The notes: a model not told the origin generated them from the sequence alone. A stretch of DNA of 64,000 nucleotides from Melanocharis versteri (GCA_013397845.1 VZTG01006403.1:434001-498000), one strand, 5' to 3'. Shown: positions 47,456 through 59,854, counted from the stretch's first letter. Numbers and translations: made by a program.

Positions 47456-50160
47456 AGAGCATCTTTTACTTCACTGGCCGATTTAGGAAGTTTGGTCTCT
47501 GGTATGAAGCCATACAGCTGCACACAATATAAAGTAAGTTTAGCAGCATATTTGGTGAGTTTATAACTTCCCCAGGGCATTTTAACATTAAAAATAGTGA
47601 TTGTTAACCTGGTCCATCTGAACTTAAATATGAGCTTGCTTTGCAAGAAATGAGGAGTAACATCTCAAGTACGTTTCTTTGTGTTTTATTATTGCTTAAG
47701 GGCTTACATTGCTTTATAACTGCATTTTGTCTGGCTTTGCATTTTGTGCTCAACAGGGATATTCAAATCCATGGCCTCAGTAAAGATGGCAATCCCAGTA
47801 CTGGCTTAGAAATATGTTCTTTCATAGTTATGCACAGATATTAAAAAATAAACAGTATATGATACAGTGGCAGTTGTATATGACTTTGACATTAGCAGCA
47901 AGTCCATTACATATGTGTTATCTGTCTGGTGACTAAAGATTTTTTCACAACCAGCAAAAACTCTTTTTAGATCATTAGTGTCTCAGACTGGCAGCCAAAA
48001 TAACACTGACAAATATTAAAAGGCACACGAGAAATTGTGCTGAAAAGAATTATTATTGCCTTACAGAATGAAGTAGATTACAGGATATTAAAATGAAGTT
48101 CTGTTTTAAAAGGTTTATTTCTGTATGTTTATCAGACTGTCTTTCAAAATTCTGTCTTCAGATGAATATGCAACTGGAAACACCTAGGTTTTCAAAGAGA
48201 TGAGTCTCAATTAAAAAAAAAATCACTATATTGCCCACAAAAATTGGGAGATTTTAAAAATAATATTGCTAAGGATCTTCTTGCTTTTTCATAAACTTTT
48301 AGGATTCATTGTGTCAGGCATTTTTCTGCAAATCACGAAGATTATGTATTTATATTTGAAAACAGATTCTTGTGTACTTGCTTATGGAATTAGATGTTGG
48401 ATGAAAACATAGGACCCCAAATATTGCAATTATTGCTAGAAATTAGTGGTGTTGTGGAAGTGTAGGAACCAGCCTGACTCTCATGTCATATGGCGTGCTT
48501 CTGTGTGGCACTGGCTGAAAAAGTCCTTCTCCATCAGTGCTGCTCTCCCAAGAGAGTCCCCATCCATACTGAACAGTCATGGCACACTGTACAGGCGAGT
48601 CCTGGTGCTCGCTGTCACCTTTCGTAGTGCAGTCACTGTTCCAGGTTTTGTTTTCACGCTCTACTATTTTGCCATGTCAAGGAGAAAATTATTTTTAAAT
48701 ATATGTATCTGAGCTATGAATGATTTTTTTTCCCTCTTTCTTCACAAGATTCCTTTGCCCCTCTCTCTGTTAGGTGGAAGTGAAATCAGTCTGGGCTGGC
48801 TTGCAGATGGGTTTGAGGGCCATTTAAACCTGCAAAGCTGTTTACAAGCCCTGCTTCTGATGCTCTCATGCGGTAGCCTGCCATGTGCCTGCTTCTCATG
48901 GTAAGCAATGCTAAGAGGATCTTCGTTCCTCAGACCAGAGCAGCTCCTTGAGAGCCTGTGCTGTCTTTACTGGATTAGTGTGGCTTCCCTACCCGGGCAC
49001 TGAAGGTGGAATTCACATTGCTGTGTAAAGCCCGATGAAACTAGCTCTGCCCAAGGCGCCGGTGCAGGGCCAAGAGGGAGCAGAACATCCCCTTGGAAGC
49101 ATTGCTCGGGGCACACCCCAACTGTTTCCACCACTCCACGGATCCTGCAACACCCGCTGGTGAGAAGTTCCTTGCCAGTTTGTCCCAAACTATCCACAAA
49201 TTCCCTGGCTGGCTTTCTGCTACTACTGCAGCTGTCTTCAAGGGCATCCTCTCGCCTCTCTCCCCCTGTGGGAGACCCATGCATGTTTTCTTAGCTTCTC
49301 ACCTACTTTATAGGGGAGAAGGGGAGAGTGCCTTGTTAGACCCTGTGGCCTCACCTTCCACGGAGACCTAACATGTAATTCTAACTGCTAAGCACTTAAG
49401 TGGTGCAAGAGTAGCAGAGTTAACCCATCCACACCCCTGTTATGGAACTTGGTTGCAGTCCATCCTCAGGTTATCAAAACCCAGTAATAGGGTTAACACC
49501 TGCTGCATGGAAATCCTAGTCCCCAGAATTTATAAAGGCCTTAGAATAGCATTATCAATTTTAGAGGGTATATATGTATACACACACATTATGGCAAGTA
49601 ATTTATGTTTGCAATTCAGAACTGGTTTGTATGAAAAGTGTGCAATTTGTCAAAGTAACAATCCTTGGCTTTGTTTTATGCTGGCTGTTAAACCACAGAT
49701 CTGAGGATTGAGATGTCATTTCCTAAAAGCTGCTTGCTTAAAAATAATACCTATTCTATGTTCTATCCCATGTGAATGGTAAGAAAAGAAAAAAAAATAT
49801 GTGCATCTTGACCCTGTACCAATAAAGACAAATATAGTCCTAGACTTCAGTTGAAGTAGGAGCAAGTTTTGAATAGACTGTGTGGCTTATAGATTCTTTT
49901 CAGAGAAAGCCCTTGTAATGTTGGAAGCATGACAAATAATAATTCATCTGAAAAAATGAAGTAAAGTTACAGGTGTGTGGTAAGAATTGTCACCTACCTA
50001 ATTCCACTTGGTATAAACAGATGGCTTAATGATTTAGCCATTTTTAATTGTTCTAATTGTGTGGAACACACAAATAATTTGAACTTCCCTATGGTTTGGT
50101 TTTTATCTTTGCTTTCCTAATCTCTGGTACCTGAGATGAACACTGCCAAAGCCATGTATT
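47456..50160. other. Non-coding stretch with GC-richer patch
   Basis: The patch at about 48880-49370 is GC-richer and carries frames of up to 105 codons on both strands that overlap each other; none is recognised. A TA/CA tract lies at 49569-49587. No gene called. Confidence 0.45.
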
Positions 50161-50735
50161 TTCGTAGAATCCAGGAATCATGGAAAATCAGTTGGAAGAG
50201 ACCTCAAGGATCATCCGTTCCAAATTTGCTTGCTAAAAGCAAGGTCTAGATGGCCTAGCACCCGGTCCAGCCAAATCTTGGAAGTGTCCAATGTTGGGGA
50301 ATCCATCACTTCCCTGGGGAGATTACTCCAATGACTGATTGTTCTTGTTGGGAAAAATTTCCCTTTTGTGCCCGATCAGAATCTCCCCAGGAGTAACTTG
50401 TGCTCATTACCTTTGCCTTTTCCTTGTTACTCCTCTTAAAAAGGGAGTCTCTATCTTCTTTGTAGACATCCTTTATATACTGGGACACGGTGATGAAGTG
50501 ACCCCTAATTCTTCTTTTCTCGAGGCGGAACAAATCCATTTCTCTCTCAGCCTTCCCTCACATCTCAGACTACCCAGGCCTTTGATCATCTTCATGGCCG
50601 TTCTCTGGACCATCCCCAGCCTGTTCACAGCTTTTTTTGCATTGTGGGGATCAAAACGGAACACAGTATTCCAGGTGTGACCTGACACACATTATGTGGG
50701 ATAATGGCTTCTTTATCCAGTCTTTGAATGAGCTC
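50161..50735 (-). mobile_element. CR1 LINE, 5'-truncated copy
   Basis: About 575 bp reading as the reverse complement of the CR1 3' portion. The plus strand starts with a CGTAGAATCC...GTTGGAAGAGACCTCAAGGATCAT tail region. It continues through TTGGGGAATCCATCACTTCC (3' UTR/end of ORF2), then TTTGATCATCTTCATGGCCG and TCTCTGGACC, and ends near ACACAGTATTCCAGGTGTG. The order matches CR1, with the 3' end at the low coordinate. Minus-strand peptides match the C-terminal end of the CR1 polymerase. The copy is old and interrupted by frameshifts. Confidence 0.95.
50306..50688 (-). pseudogene. Decayed C-terminus of CR1 ORF2 polyprotein
   Basis: Two overlapping minus-strand frames together cover the end of the CR1 reverse transcriptase ORF. 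Frame one (50688 to 50473) contains MVQRTAMKMIKGL and GRLRE, matching the family pattern VQRRATKLVKGL...RLREL. Frame two (50539 to 50306) continues with MDLFRLEKRRIRGHFITVSQ, matching [20 protein letters not shown]. The change of frame near 50540 shows at least one indel. This part lies after the RT catalytic core, and the copy cannot encode a functional enzyme. Confidence 0.9.
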
Positions 50736-52267
50736 ATAAGAAGCTTTCTGGCCAAAAAGGTGGACAAAGTCAGATGCACCAGGTTCAGTCTACATTTGCT
50801 GAGTCTTTGTGCATCATGTCTTTAAGACATACTAATTTCTATAAATCTACTTAGCACATTCAGTCTGAAAAATTTCATGTTTTAAATGAGGCAGCAGCAT
50901 TTTCTGTGGGCTTGGTGAACATGTTATATAAAATTGTGTACCTCCACTCAGAAGGTTTCTGGGAAGATCATTTCCCTCAGTTGCTGCTTTCAGCATGTCA
51001 CACACGTCTTTGTTGGCTCCTTTCTTCTATCATATCAGACCAGTGTTACGTGTCTCCACTTCAAGGGCCTTTCATGTCTTATATTCACCCTGTCATCTCT
51101 CCACCCTTGGCTGGCTGACTCCTGCCTGCAGCCAGATTCTGACACCCATGTTCAGCACCCACTTGTCAAATTTTCAGACAAGCATCTCCCTTTTTCTTCT
51201 CATGCTACTGGTCAAGTTTGGGAGGTGCCTGCTGTAAAGTCTCAAAGCTATTTCATCACTTCTGTGCTTCAAATCTCAGTCTGTGATGCCAACAGAATTC
51301 TTCACAGCTGATGTACTGCAAGCATTGCTTGTCATGACAGTCTAGCTTTTTTCTCATGTCTTTCTTGAAGAAAATTCCATCTGTATTGTTTCCATCTCTG
51401 TGAGACCTTTTGTTTTATGTACGTACTACTACTGTGCGAGCTACTATGGCAAAGGTTGTAGCCTACCGAGGCCAGGTCATGCCACAGTAACGCAACTGAG
51501 TAATTCCATGGTTGCATCAGGGGGTTCAGTCTCAAGAAGTGCTACACTGAGTACTCCTGCCAGCCAGGTGCTCTGCTGGCAAATGTGCCTGTTGCCTCAT
51601 TGTCCGTTGCCTCATGCCAGTCCAAAGTTTCCTTGTGAAACTGTCTGGATGTCAACGTTGCCCGCAGGGCTCTCAGAGTTCAAGAGGCCGAAATAAATAT
51701 CTCTAACTGGATAGAGCAGATAGGAGAGACACATACCCATGTGTGAAACTACTACCTGTGTAAGCACTGATTTGTGGGACAACAAGGATAAAGACTTGCA
51801 CATGATTCACAGCACCCAGCCTAATTAGGCAAGGTGCCTCTGTCAATCTATTTCCCTCCCTGGTTGATGGAAAGACAGAGATCATTAGCCACAAAGTAAT
51901 TTAAAAACACTAAATCAGGTACTTGGTAGGATTGACTTTGTTGACAGTAGACGAAAATAGGAGAGATGAAGCAGAGGTGTTTAAAGTTGGGATAACAAAT
52001 AACCTTTCTTCCTCACTACTGAGTTTGGTATTTCCATGTCAAGGACGTATGATAACAAAGGGGTAGACATGTCATGATGGCTCTAGCACTTCATCTGCCA
52101 CCTTGCAGCACATTAGAGAGCATGATCAGACAGCCTACAGAGAAGGGTGAAAGGAGAATGAGAAAGATGTGCTCATGAACTGAAGATCCCCAGCCTGAGT
52201 TTGTCCATTATCTGGGTCAGGATGGTGAAGTCCCAGTCTCACCAGCATATTTCAGAGTGGAGTTAGA
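50736..52267. other. Unassigned spacer between two CR1 copies
   Basis: About 1.5 kb of less AT-rich sequence between two same-strand CR1 copies. It carries several overlapping open frames (up to 125 codons at 50934-51311), none recognised. A GTTGCCTCAT word is repeated at 51591 and 51606. It may be unique host DNA or a further diverged repeat. Confidence 0.4.
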
Positions 52268-52985
52268 GGATCATTTCAGTTGAAAGGGACCTCAGGAGCC
52301 TTAATCCAACCAGGGATCCAACCAGGCCTTAATCCAATCCAATTTAGGGCAGAGCCAAAACTGACTTAACTCCAGTTACTCAGGACTTTGTTTAGATGGC
52401 TCTTAAAAGCCTCAATACAGAGATTGTGAAATCTCCTTGTTTAACCTGTTCTACTGCTTGTATCACCTCATCACAAAAATTTTTTCCCGGCTGCAGCTGA
52501 CCATCTTGGCAGTCCTTCATTGGACTCACTCCAGTTTTTCAACATTTTTCTTGTGCTATTGGACCCAAAACTGGACATAGCATTCCAGATGCAGTATATC
52601 AAGTGCTAAGTAAAGGGGAATTATCGTTTCCTTTGATCTACTGGCTATAGGACTTTTGATATAGCCCTGGATGCTGTTAGCCTCCTGCATTGGCAGAGCA
52701 CAGAGCTGGCTCATGTTCAGCCTACTGGCCACCAGGATGTGGGGTCTGTTTCAGCGAGGCTTCTACCTAGTCATGCTATATTTCAGCAGTCAATTAGTCT
52801 GGTCCATTTGCATCTGACCTGCTTGAATTTTACAAGGTTCCTCTTGGCCTGATCCTCCTGCCTGTCAAGATACCTCTGAATGGCAAGAAAAGTATCAACT
52901 ATTTCCCCCAGGTTGGTGTCACCTGCAAATTTTCTGAGAGCACCCCATCTCCTCCTCCAGCTCACTGATAAAGATACTAATCCAG
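52268..52985 (-). mobile_element. CR1 LINE, 5'-truncated copy with RT remnant
   Basis: About 720 bp in reverse-complement orientation. From low to high coordinate the plus strand shows GTTGAAAGGGACCTCAGGAG (3' tail), TTTAACCTGTTCTACTGC, and CCAAAACTGGACATAGCATT. After those come GAGCTGGCTCATGTTCAGCC, GACCTGCTTGAATTTTACAA and GTTGGTGTCACCTGCAAATT. These are the canonical CR1 landmarks in the right order. No ATTCTATGA tail unit remains. A word, CCTTAATCCAACC, is duplicated at 52299 and 52327. Confidence 0.95.
52783..52965 (-). pseudogene. Decayed reverse transcriptase segment of CR1
   Basis: The minus-strand frame contains LRKFAGDTNLGEIVDTFL followed by AIQRYLDRQEDQAKRNLVKF. It matches the CR1 RT segment around the catalytic FADDTKLGG...IQRDLDRLEKWAERNLMKFN. 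The first aspartate of the catalytic FADD pair is replaced by glycine (FAGD; the codon at 52921-52923 reads GGT on the minus strand), so the copy is dead. The frame's apparent first codon is GTG and simply continues the ancient ORF. Confidence 0.93.
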
Positions 52986-54749
52986 GATTTCAGTGTCAAG
53001 AATTTCATGTAGTGTCAGCTCATCTCCATAGCCCTGTTTCCAAATTTTGAGAAGTTCCAAAAATGCTGCATTTTAAAAAGCCAGATTATGGGAGGCAAAA
53101 AGCAGAGGTGTATAGCACGAACTCTTTGATCAAGTAGGGTCGCATTGCCATGAATTGACCTAGTCCTGGACCTGAACCTTACAATTTTCAATTCACACTG
53201 TGTGTTTGAATGTTAAAAGAGAGGAAAGATAATTCCACTTGAAGCTGAGAGCACCTTGCAACCATAATTATGGTCTCTGTGTAGCTACCCACAACATACA
53301 TGTACATATATACAGAGACATACATGCACACGAAAGAATGTATCTTACGGCAGGAACCCTCTGCGACAGGTTTCTGAGTGGAGTGAGCTTTTCCAGAAGA
53401 GTTACTGACCTCTGGCACAGGGTTTCTATCATGAAAATGCTGACATAACCTTTAACTGTAGAGCCATGAACAGCTTTGTTATATTACTTGTTCCTAGTTT
53501 ATGTCCTTGCCCTGGAAACAGTGGTGGCATTGTCTGCTGCTAATTGTGTTAAGGGGTCGGCGAGAGTTGGCACTGATATCAGAAGGGAAAAATAATTTAA
53601 AATTAAAAATTCCCCTTACATGAGTCATACAAACTTGGGTGAATTTTAAAAGAATGGCTTTAGTTTTAGGTCTATGTATATGATACTCTATTTTTTTTTT
53701 CACATTGCAGATATATCAGATGTAGTAAATACTCTTTATCAATCTAATATATTTTGGTTAACCCCCCTTACATTTATGAATCTGACTGGTGGACCTAATC
53801 ACCTTTTTTTAGGTGCTGTTTTTTCTCAGTACTTTATGTAAAGAGAAACCAAAGCCTCACACAGCGTTTCCAGCTCTCATGATTTTAATGTGGGTCTTGC
53901 AATATCTAGTGTTTTCTTTAAGCCTCAGCTCTTGGAGCTCAATGATTATTTCAAGATCTCAGCTTTTTGTTTTGCAGCCCTTGAGGTTTCCAGGAAAATA
54001 CTGAAAATCTGAATGCTAAAAGATCAAAAGAAACAATTAAACAAACAAAAAAATCTAGAAATGGCAGTTCTGAATGTTATTGTGGCGTTTACAGAGACCT
54101 TTTAAAAGCTTGTAATGGCAATACTTTGAATATAATCAATTTGAATAGATCTGCTTGGAATGCAAATTGCCACCAGGACTCCCATTATTAATGCTATCTC
54201 CTAGAGGTGTGCAAAACAAAGTCCTAAGGCTAGTTGTTTATGACTTTTACAGGTATGAATCCTGCTTTGGGAATTATCTTTTCTAGTGTCACAACCCAAA
54301 GTCTCAGAGCTGGACTGTCTTCTTTAAAGCATTATGAAGAGCCCTTGGTCTTCTGCTGCAGATAAAGGGTCATGATGGCTGACACCATCATCAGCCTTGC
54401 AATCAGTTCTGCAAATCTGAAAGATACATAACACTCTCATGCTAAAGGCTCCTGTACAGCTAGCTGTTACTTTTGTTTTCTTTCCAGAGGTGCTAATTTC
54501 CAGAGATAAAGAACTGACTGCTCCCAGTGAGAAATGCAAAGGACCTTGCAAAAGCTATTAAGTGTGGGAAATTAACAAACATGGGAAGCAAATGGCTGAA
54601 TATATGAGTTTCACTCAATTAACTTTTTAACAAACAAAACCTTTAGTAGCTCCGCACTATTCCAGCTGTTCTGTGTTTGGTGTCAAGCTAGGTGTTACTT
54701 AGCCCAGGGAAGGCAGGAGGAACTTTTAAGTTTTGCAGCAGTTATCTTT
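52986..54749. other. Non-coding stretch
   Basis: A CATACATGTACATATATA tract near 53294-53311 and a T run near 53692-53700. No gene recognised. Confidence 0.5.
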
Positions 54750-57340
54750 TTCGTGACAGATTAGCCTTTCCTTCTCTTTCAGCCTAAGGACGTTATTGCC
54801 CCCGCCGTGTGGAAAGTGCAAGTTAAGTCAGGTGTCTAACAGAGGGACTTTACCACACTGTGAAATCTCATCAAAGCTGCCCTCTGTGCCATTCAGTACA
54901 GAAGCAAGAGCAGGCAAACGTGTGATGTAATCTATAACTGCAGCCCTTTATGCACCATGTTCTCCCTCTATGAACCGGGGTGGGTTGTGTTCTTCTCTTT
55001 GTCAAGTTCTGTCCAACTCCAGAGACAACCAAAGCGCAGAGCAAGACCTGCGGGGCCTTGTGGTACATTTCATCTTAGATCCCCTGCTAGCATAACCAGA
55101 AGAGTGGGTTGTGTCTTTGGGACGGGAAGGCAGGTAGTTAAAAGTAGTCTTTAGTGTGTGACCTTGCCCGGTTTCCAAGGACTGAAGAAAGTCCCCACTA
55201 AGCGAAGGTTTATGCTTTCCATGTGCTTCACAGTCCCTACACTTTCTGCCTGTACAATACAGTTTTAATGTGTTCTGAAATCTTGTGTAACCTGATCACT
55301 GAATTAAATGATATTCTTAAGGATATCAATAGCCAGCTACTGGAAAGGTTGCCATCATAAAAGGGCTCCTTTTTGTTCTTGCTTAGTAAACGCATTAATC
55401 ATAATTCAGCAGGGGGGAAAAAAAGCCAATCTTTTACAGTAAAACCATCTGCCCTTTATTTCTTTTGTTCAAAGAAAAAGACATAAAATTGAAGTTCCTT
55501 TAAAATTTTCCATGATAAGTGTTTCTCTGCTTTCTTTTTCAGCTTTCTCTAATTTGTACGAAGGAGACTTTGATTGATTGAAACCCCCTAGTAAACCTCT
55601 AAGTCCTTAACCACTTACTGCTTGCTTGATATAGCATTTGCTGTTGTTTATAGTCTGCTATCCATAGGATTGGCTTTCGGTGTAATAAAGTACTAAAAAT
55701 CTCATAGAGTTGTATCAACTTGGGTGTTCTGTGGTTAGCATGGTGGTTGTTATGCCTAATTCCCACAGCAGAGAGGGGGAGTTAGGGGGAGCATCATAAA
55801 GAACAAAAGTTAGTGGATTGCCAGCTGAGTAAAGCCCTCACTGTGAACAGGTTTGGGTAATAGCAATATTTCTAAAGGGGAGGGTAATGACACTTAAGTG
55901 AGGTTGGTCTTAGTAAGCAGTTGCAGGTCTGGATCCAATAATGTATCATTTACTGCGTCTGGAATAGATCGCTTGAATAAATTAAGTGAACTCTTACCCT
56001 GCTGTGAGCTTTCTTGCTGTGTGCTCTGTGCTTATTAGCCTCCTAGCCCCTAGTTTGACCCTGTTCCTTTCTTAAATTAATGCATCTCCAATTCCCTAAT
56101 CTAGCCCTTTCTTTTTTTTTTAATCTCATGTTTCTTTGTTTCCACCCAACTTGAGGAAATAGCTGAGGAGTTTTCAACTGTTTACCCAGAGGCAAAATTA
56201 ACAGGTGCATTCGGGGTTATTGTGAGGCTCATCAGATGCACAGAGGGCTTGGCTCAGCTCCCACTCTGATAAACAGAACAGTATTGTAAATTAATTGAAA
56301 GCCGACCAAGATGAAAGTATCAATTAACACATAGGTATTGTTTTTAATTTTCAAAAATTTATTTTTATAGTGACAGGGGGACATTTTTTAAAAGGCATTT
56401 CAGCATGTCAGGATCTTATTTTCTATGCTAAAGACAGAAAACATTATGATCCAGATTTGGTGAGGGGGTAGTACCATGAAAGAAAAAGCATAACTTTTTA
56501 GTGAGTCATAGCATTTTGAGCCATTATTAGCTGATAATATGACACTCAGAGAGGACATTTCAACTTCAGAGTGGTTTCTCCTTTGTTTAAAAGGGAAAGC
56601 ACTTTTAATGCAGAAATATCCTAATTACTGTACATACTGATTTTTGACAGAAATTCTTCATTCATGATACAATCAAGAATGCATGAAAGTGCATTTTCTA
56701 TCATTTCCCTGATTTAATTTGGAAGGATTTTGCAAGCATGGAGCAGAGGGTGCAAAGGTTAAGAAGAAATGCATTATGATATGTGTTATGTCTTCATCCA
56801 GGGATCACTTACAGGAGATTCTAGTCAGCTCCACTTTATATTGAAAGGCTTTTCAGCAAGAACAAAAACTCTTTAAGATTCACCTTTGTCATTGTGAAAA
56901 ACTAAACCTCATATTTTTCATAGAACTCTGTCTCCCTCCAAGCACTTCTAGTACTAAAGACAAAAGGTCTTGAAAAGTCCTTTGTTGCAAGGAGTTTTGC
57001 AATCCTTCATGTGTCACAATATGTGAAGGCAGCCTAGTTTATAAAATATCAGGAAGTTCACGACGAGCTGTTTAGTGACCTTGTAATAATCTGTCATTTC
57101 AGGCAGATTCTGTGGCATCTGAGCCTTTTAATGGTCATTTAGAAAACTGAATTCAATAAGACCGGAAAATAATTACTGCTCTGTTTGGCAGATAAGGATA
57201 TGCTGCAAGATGCAAGAATTCTTTGGGTATTTCCTTACGATGTTTTGGAGACAACAGATTTTGCAATGGATTAGAGAATAATCAGTATGTAACAGAGCAT
57301 CAATTACAAAAACTATTTTCTGTGCTGTACTTGTGAGTGT
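54750..57340. promoter_or_regulatory. Candidate conserved non-coding cluster
   Basis: From 55155 to 57992 no frame stays open for 60 codons, the longest such interval in the window. Nearly all of it is complex and non-repetitive. Noted words: ACGTTATTGCCCCCGCCGTG near 54790; GTAAAC (FOX-type, 55386-55391) beside CATTAATCATAATTC; an 18-bp imperfect palindrome at 55310-55327; TGTAAATTAATTGAAAG near 56285 and CAATTAAC near 56321; CCTAATTACTGTACATACTG near 56620; and TTTAATGGTCATTTAG near 57127. Density of such words and absence of repeats suggest an enhancer-rich region, by inference only. Confidence 0.35.
55310..55327. repeat. 18-bp imperfect palindrome
   Basis: GATATTCTTAAGGATATC reads as its own reverse complement except for one mismatched pair. 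Confidence 0.85.
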
Positions 57341-57698
57341 TGACTGTCATTGTTTTGGGGGAATCACAGGATGGGTAGGACGGCTGTCTGGTGTCTGGAA
57401 CTCTGGAGTCATTTGCAGCATGCAGAACAGAATGGGATGGAAACATCAAGATGGCAGCAATACCTTCAGTGGTGAAAAGCTGAATGGTGTGGTGATGTAT
57501 TGCATTTAGTATGCAACGTTGAACTCCACACCTGTACTCTGCATAACCTCTTCCAAACTGTAGTTAGGTGTTCCAGATGCCAGTGCAAGTTTGTAAAAAC
57601 TCCTCATTAGAAAATGGGGTTGTACATGGTGCCCCCAGACCTTTTGTAGTTTTCATACATCAAGCAACTTTGGAGGCTAAACAGGGAGAAAGAAATTT

Positions 57699-57753
57699 TT
57701 TGGAACTACAGTATCTTTAAGGTCCCTTCCAACCCAAGCCATCCTATGATTCA
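57699..57753 (+). mobile_element. CR1 LINE, 3' tail fragment
   Basis: ATCTTTAAGGTCCCTTCCAA then CCCAAGCCATCCTATGATTC is the sense-strand CR1 terminus, close to the usual taaggtcccttccaacccaaaccattctatgattc. Upstream sequence is not recognisable, so this is a very short truncated copy. Confidence 0.92.
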
Positions 57754-59481
57754 GCTTTGTTGGCCAATATACAATATCAGTACTGGTGATGATCACAAGA
57801 CAGTCTGAGCTCTTTAGCAGCTGTGTACACTTTCTCCCCTTCCTTGTTTCTCAATCAATGCTAATCAATGCAGGGTTGAAATTATTTTGATATCTGTGCT
57901 TCTCTGCAGGATCCTATGGCAGCGTAAGTTGCACTGAAAGTTGTGAGGGAACAAACTGGATTAGGTTAGTTGAAGACAAATGGGCAATTTCCTTGCTCAT
58001 GGTTTGTCTGCTCTTTTTATCTACATTGACAGGTTTCTCACATAACCTTAACTGTTGTGTTGCTTCATTTTTTTGTAAGTTTTTCATCCTTAGAACTGCC
58101 CTGGTTAAAGTCTTGTTTAGACCATTCCAGAGATTATCTGAGTATCCTACAATGTTCCTATTAAAAGAAGAAGAGAAAGGACATACAGAGAAGGACAGCC
58201 TCTGCTCTGATTTTGTAGCTCAGGTTATCAGCAAAGAACAAATGGTGTTTTGGAATTGATGAACTAGTTAAGAGATATAGGCAATAGCTAGGGGATTCGG
58301 ATGTACCTACAAAAGATAAGATAGTACTTTTCCTTACAGGTCAGGTCAGACTGGAGGTGGAGAAGGATTAGGTGTGCTTCCAACTGCATTGGTTTTTGTA
58401 ACTCCAGAAATGAGAGGTTGCTTCTGTCTTCAAGTTAATCAGTTCTGTAGTTTTCACAACACGGCTGCATGTTTCCGCCAGGTTTGCAGATCTTAGTTTG
58501 CCTTTAATGCTCTTATTCTTAATGAAGTTAAGTAGATCTGTGTGTTTCTCTTGGCATCCCAGTGTCACTCTAGACGCTGTGTAGGTCTGCGTAGGTTGTG
58601 ATTGCTTCAGAGCTGGCCTCATCTTTGAGATAAGTAAGAGGTAAGAACTTCTCAGTTGCCAATCTCCTTAACATTGGAATGAAATGCTATTCAGAGTGTA
58701 TCTTTGTTGGAGACCCCATGCTCTCTTTCATGCTTTTGATCACTTGAAGTAATTCATTTAGATGTCAGAAAGGTTAATTAATATATCACTGAAATTAACG
58801 TGGACACTGTTCAGTTGCAGTGCTGTTGCTCTGTGTACTATCCAGACTCAGGCCTTGCTATGTTTACATTTTGCTCTCAGACAAGGATTTCTTCCAGCTG
58901 TAAAGGGGAAAACATGATATGGTTTACATTTCTATAATTAAATCGAACACACAACTATAGATATGGGGACTTAGGGATATCACGGAACATCAGGAATTTA
59001 TGGACTTTAAAAATTATTTTAGCTCTTTAAACCTTTCTGTCATATCCTGGAGAATTACTTATGTTCCATTTATTAATGCACTCTCTTACTGTAGAAATGC
59101 AAAACACTTTGCAGAACCAGTGAATTCTACCTGTCTTTTAGGCAAGGGTAAGGTGAACCAAAGCAAACCAAATTTGTTAGCAATTTCTGCTACCTTTGAT
59201 AAGGGGCCGGATTTTGTGTGTGCTTTCAGCAGTGAGTCAATTAAGCACCACAAGTACTTTTTAAGTCATCAAATTGCTGCCTGAGTCTGATGCAGGAGAA
59301 TACTGGGATGGAGATTATTGACTGACCATCTATGTTATCTCAGAAAAGTCTGTGCCGTAGCATGTTGAGAGCCACTACAATCTTGGTAAAGGAAAGTCAC
59401 GTATTCTGGGAGCTATCCTTGCGTAAGATGGTTGCCAATAATTCATTCTTCCACTGTAATAAATTAGACTGTGTCCACATT
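57754..59481. other. Non-coding stretch
   Basis: Unique sequence with short chance frames (up to 94 codons). No gene or RNA recognised. Confidence 0.5.
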
Positions 59482-59504
59482 GGGCAGGGGAGAGGGGAGC
59501 AGGG
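59482..59504 (+). other. Potential G-quadruplex motif
   Basis: GGG, GGGG, GGGG and GGG separated by CA, AGA and AGCA. A compact four-run motif on the plus strand. Confidence 0.7.
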
Positions 59505-59782
59505 AGGAAACACTGGAACATGTTTTTGGATATGAGTGGCTCCATAAATATATTTGTATGTAGAATTCAGAAACTGCAGAAAAAAACAGTGTACATTGCC
59601 AGAAGCTGTGTTGTTCTGGCAATTGAGGCATCTCTTGAACTTCCAGAAAGATATATACATACTGTGAATTATCCTGCAAAGTGTGAAATGCCAGACAGGA
59701 GATTCTCATAGTGAGTGGTTTCAAGAAAACACACAGAAACCAGAAGTAAGGAGGATGTAGTGAAAATGCCTGTAGAGAAAAT

Positions 59783-59854
59783 ATGACTAGATCAGTTGGG
59801 ATTAAATTAGTCCAGAGGGCCATTATGATCTCAATTATTCTATAATTCTCTGAT
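59783..59854 (+). mobile_element. Possible diverged CR1 3' tail
   Basis: The words ACTAGATCAGTTGGGATTA, CCAGAGGGCCATTATGATCT and CAATTATTCTATAATTCTCT resemble the end of CR1 (agatgaccagagggccc, then ccaacctcaattattctatgattct). More diverged than the tails at 36271 and 57699, so less certain. Confidence 0.6.

Noticed and set aside
47684..47698. TTATTGCTTAAG similar to the start of miR-137
   Set aside because: Match ends after 12 bases and no precursor hairpin is visible.
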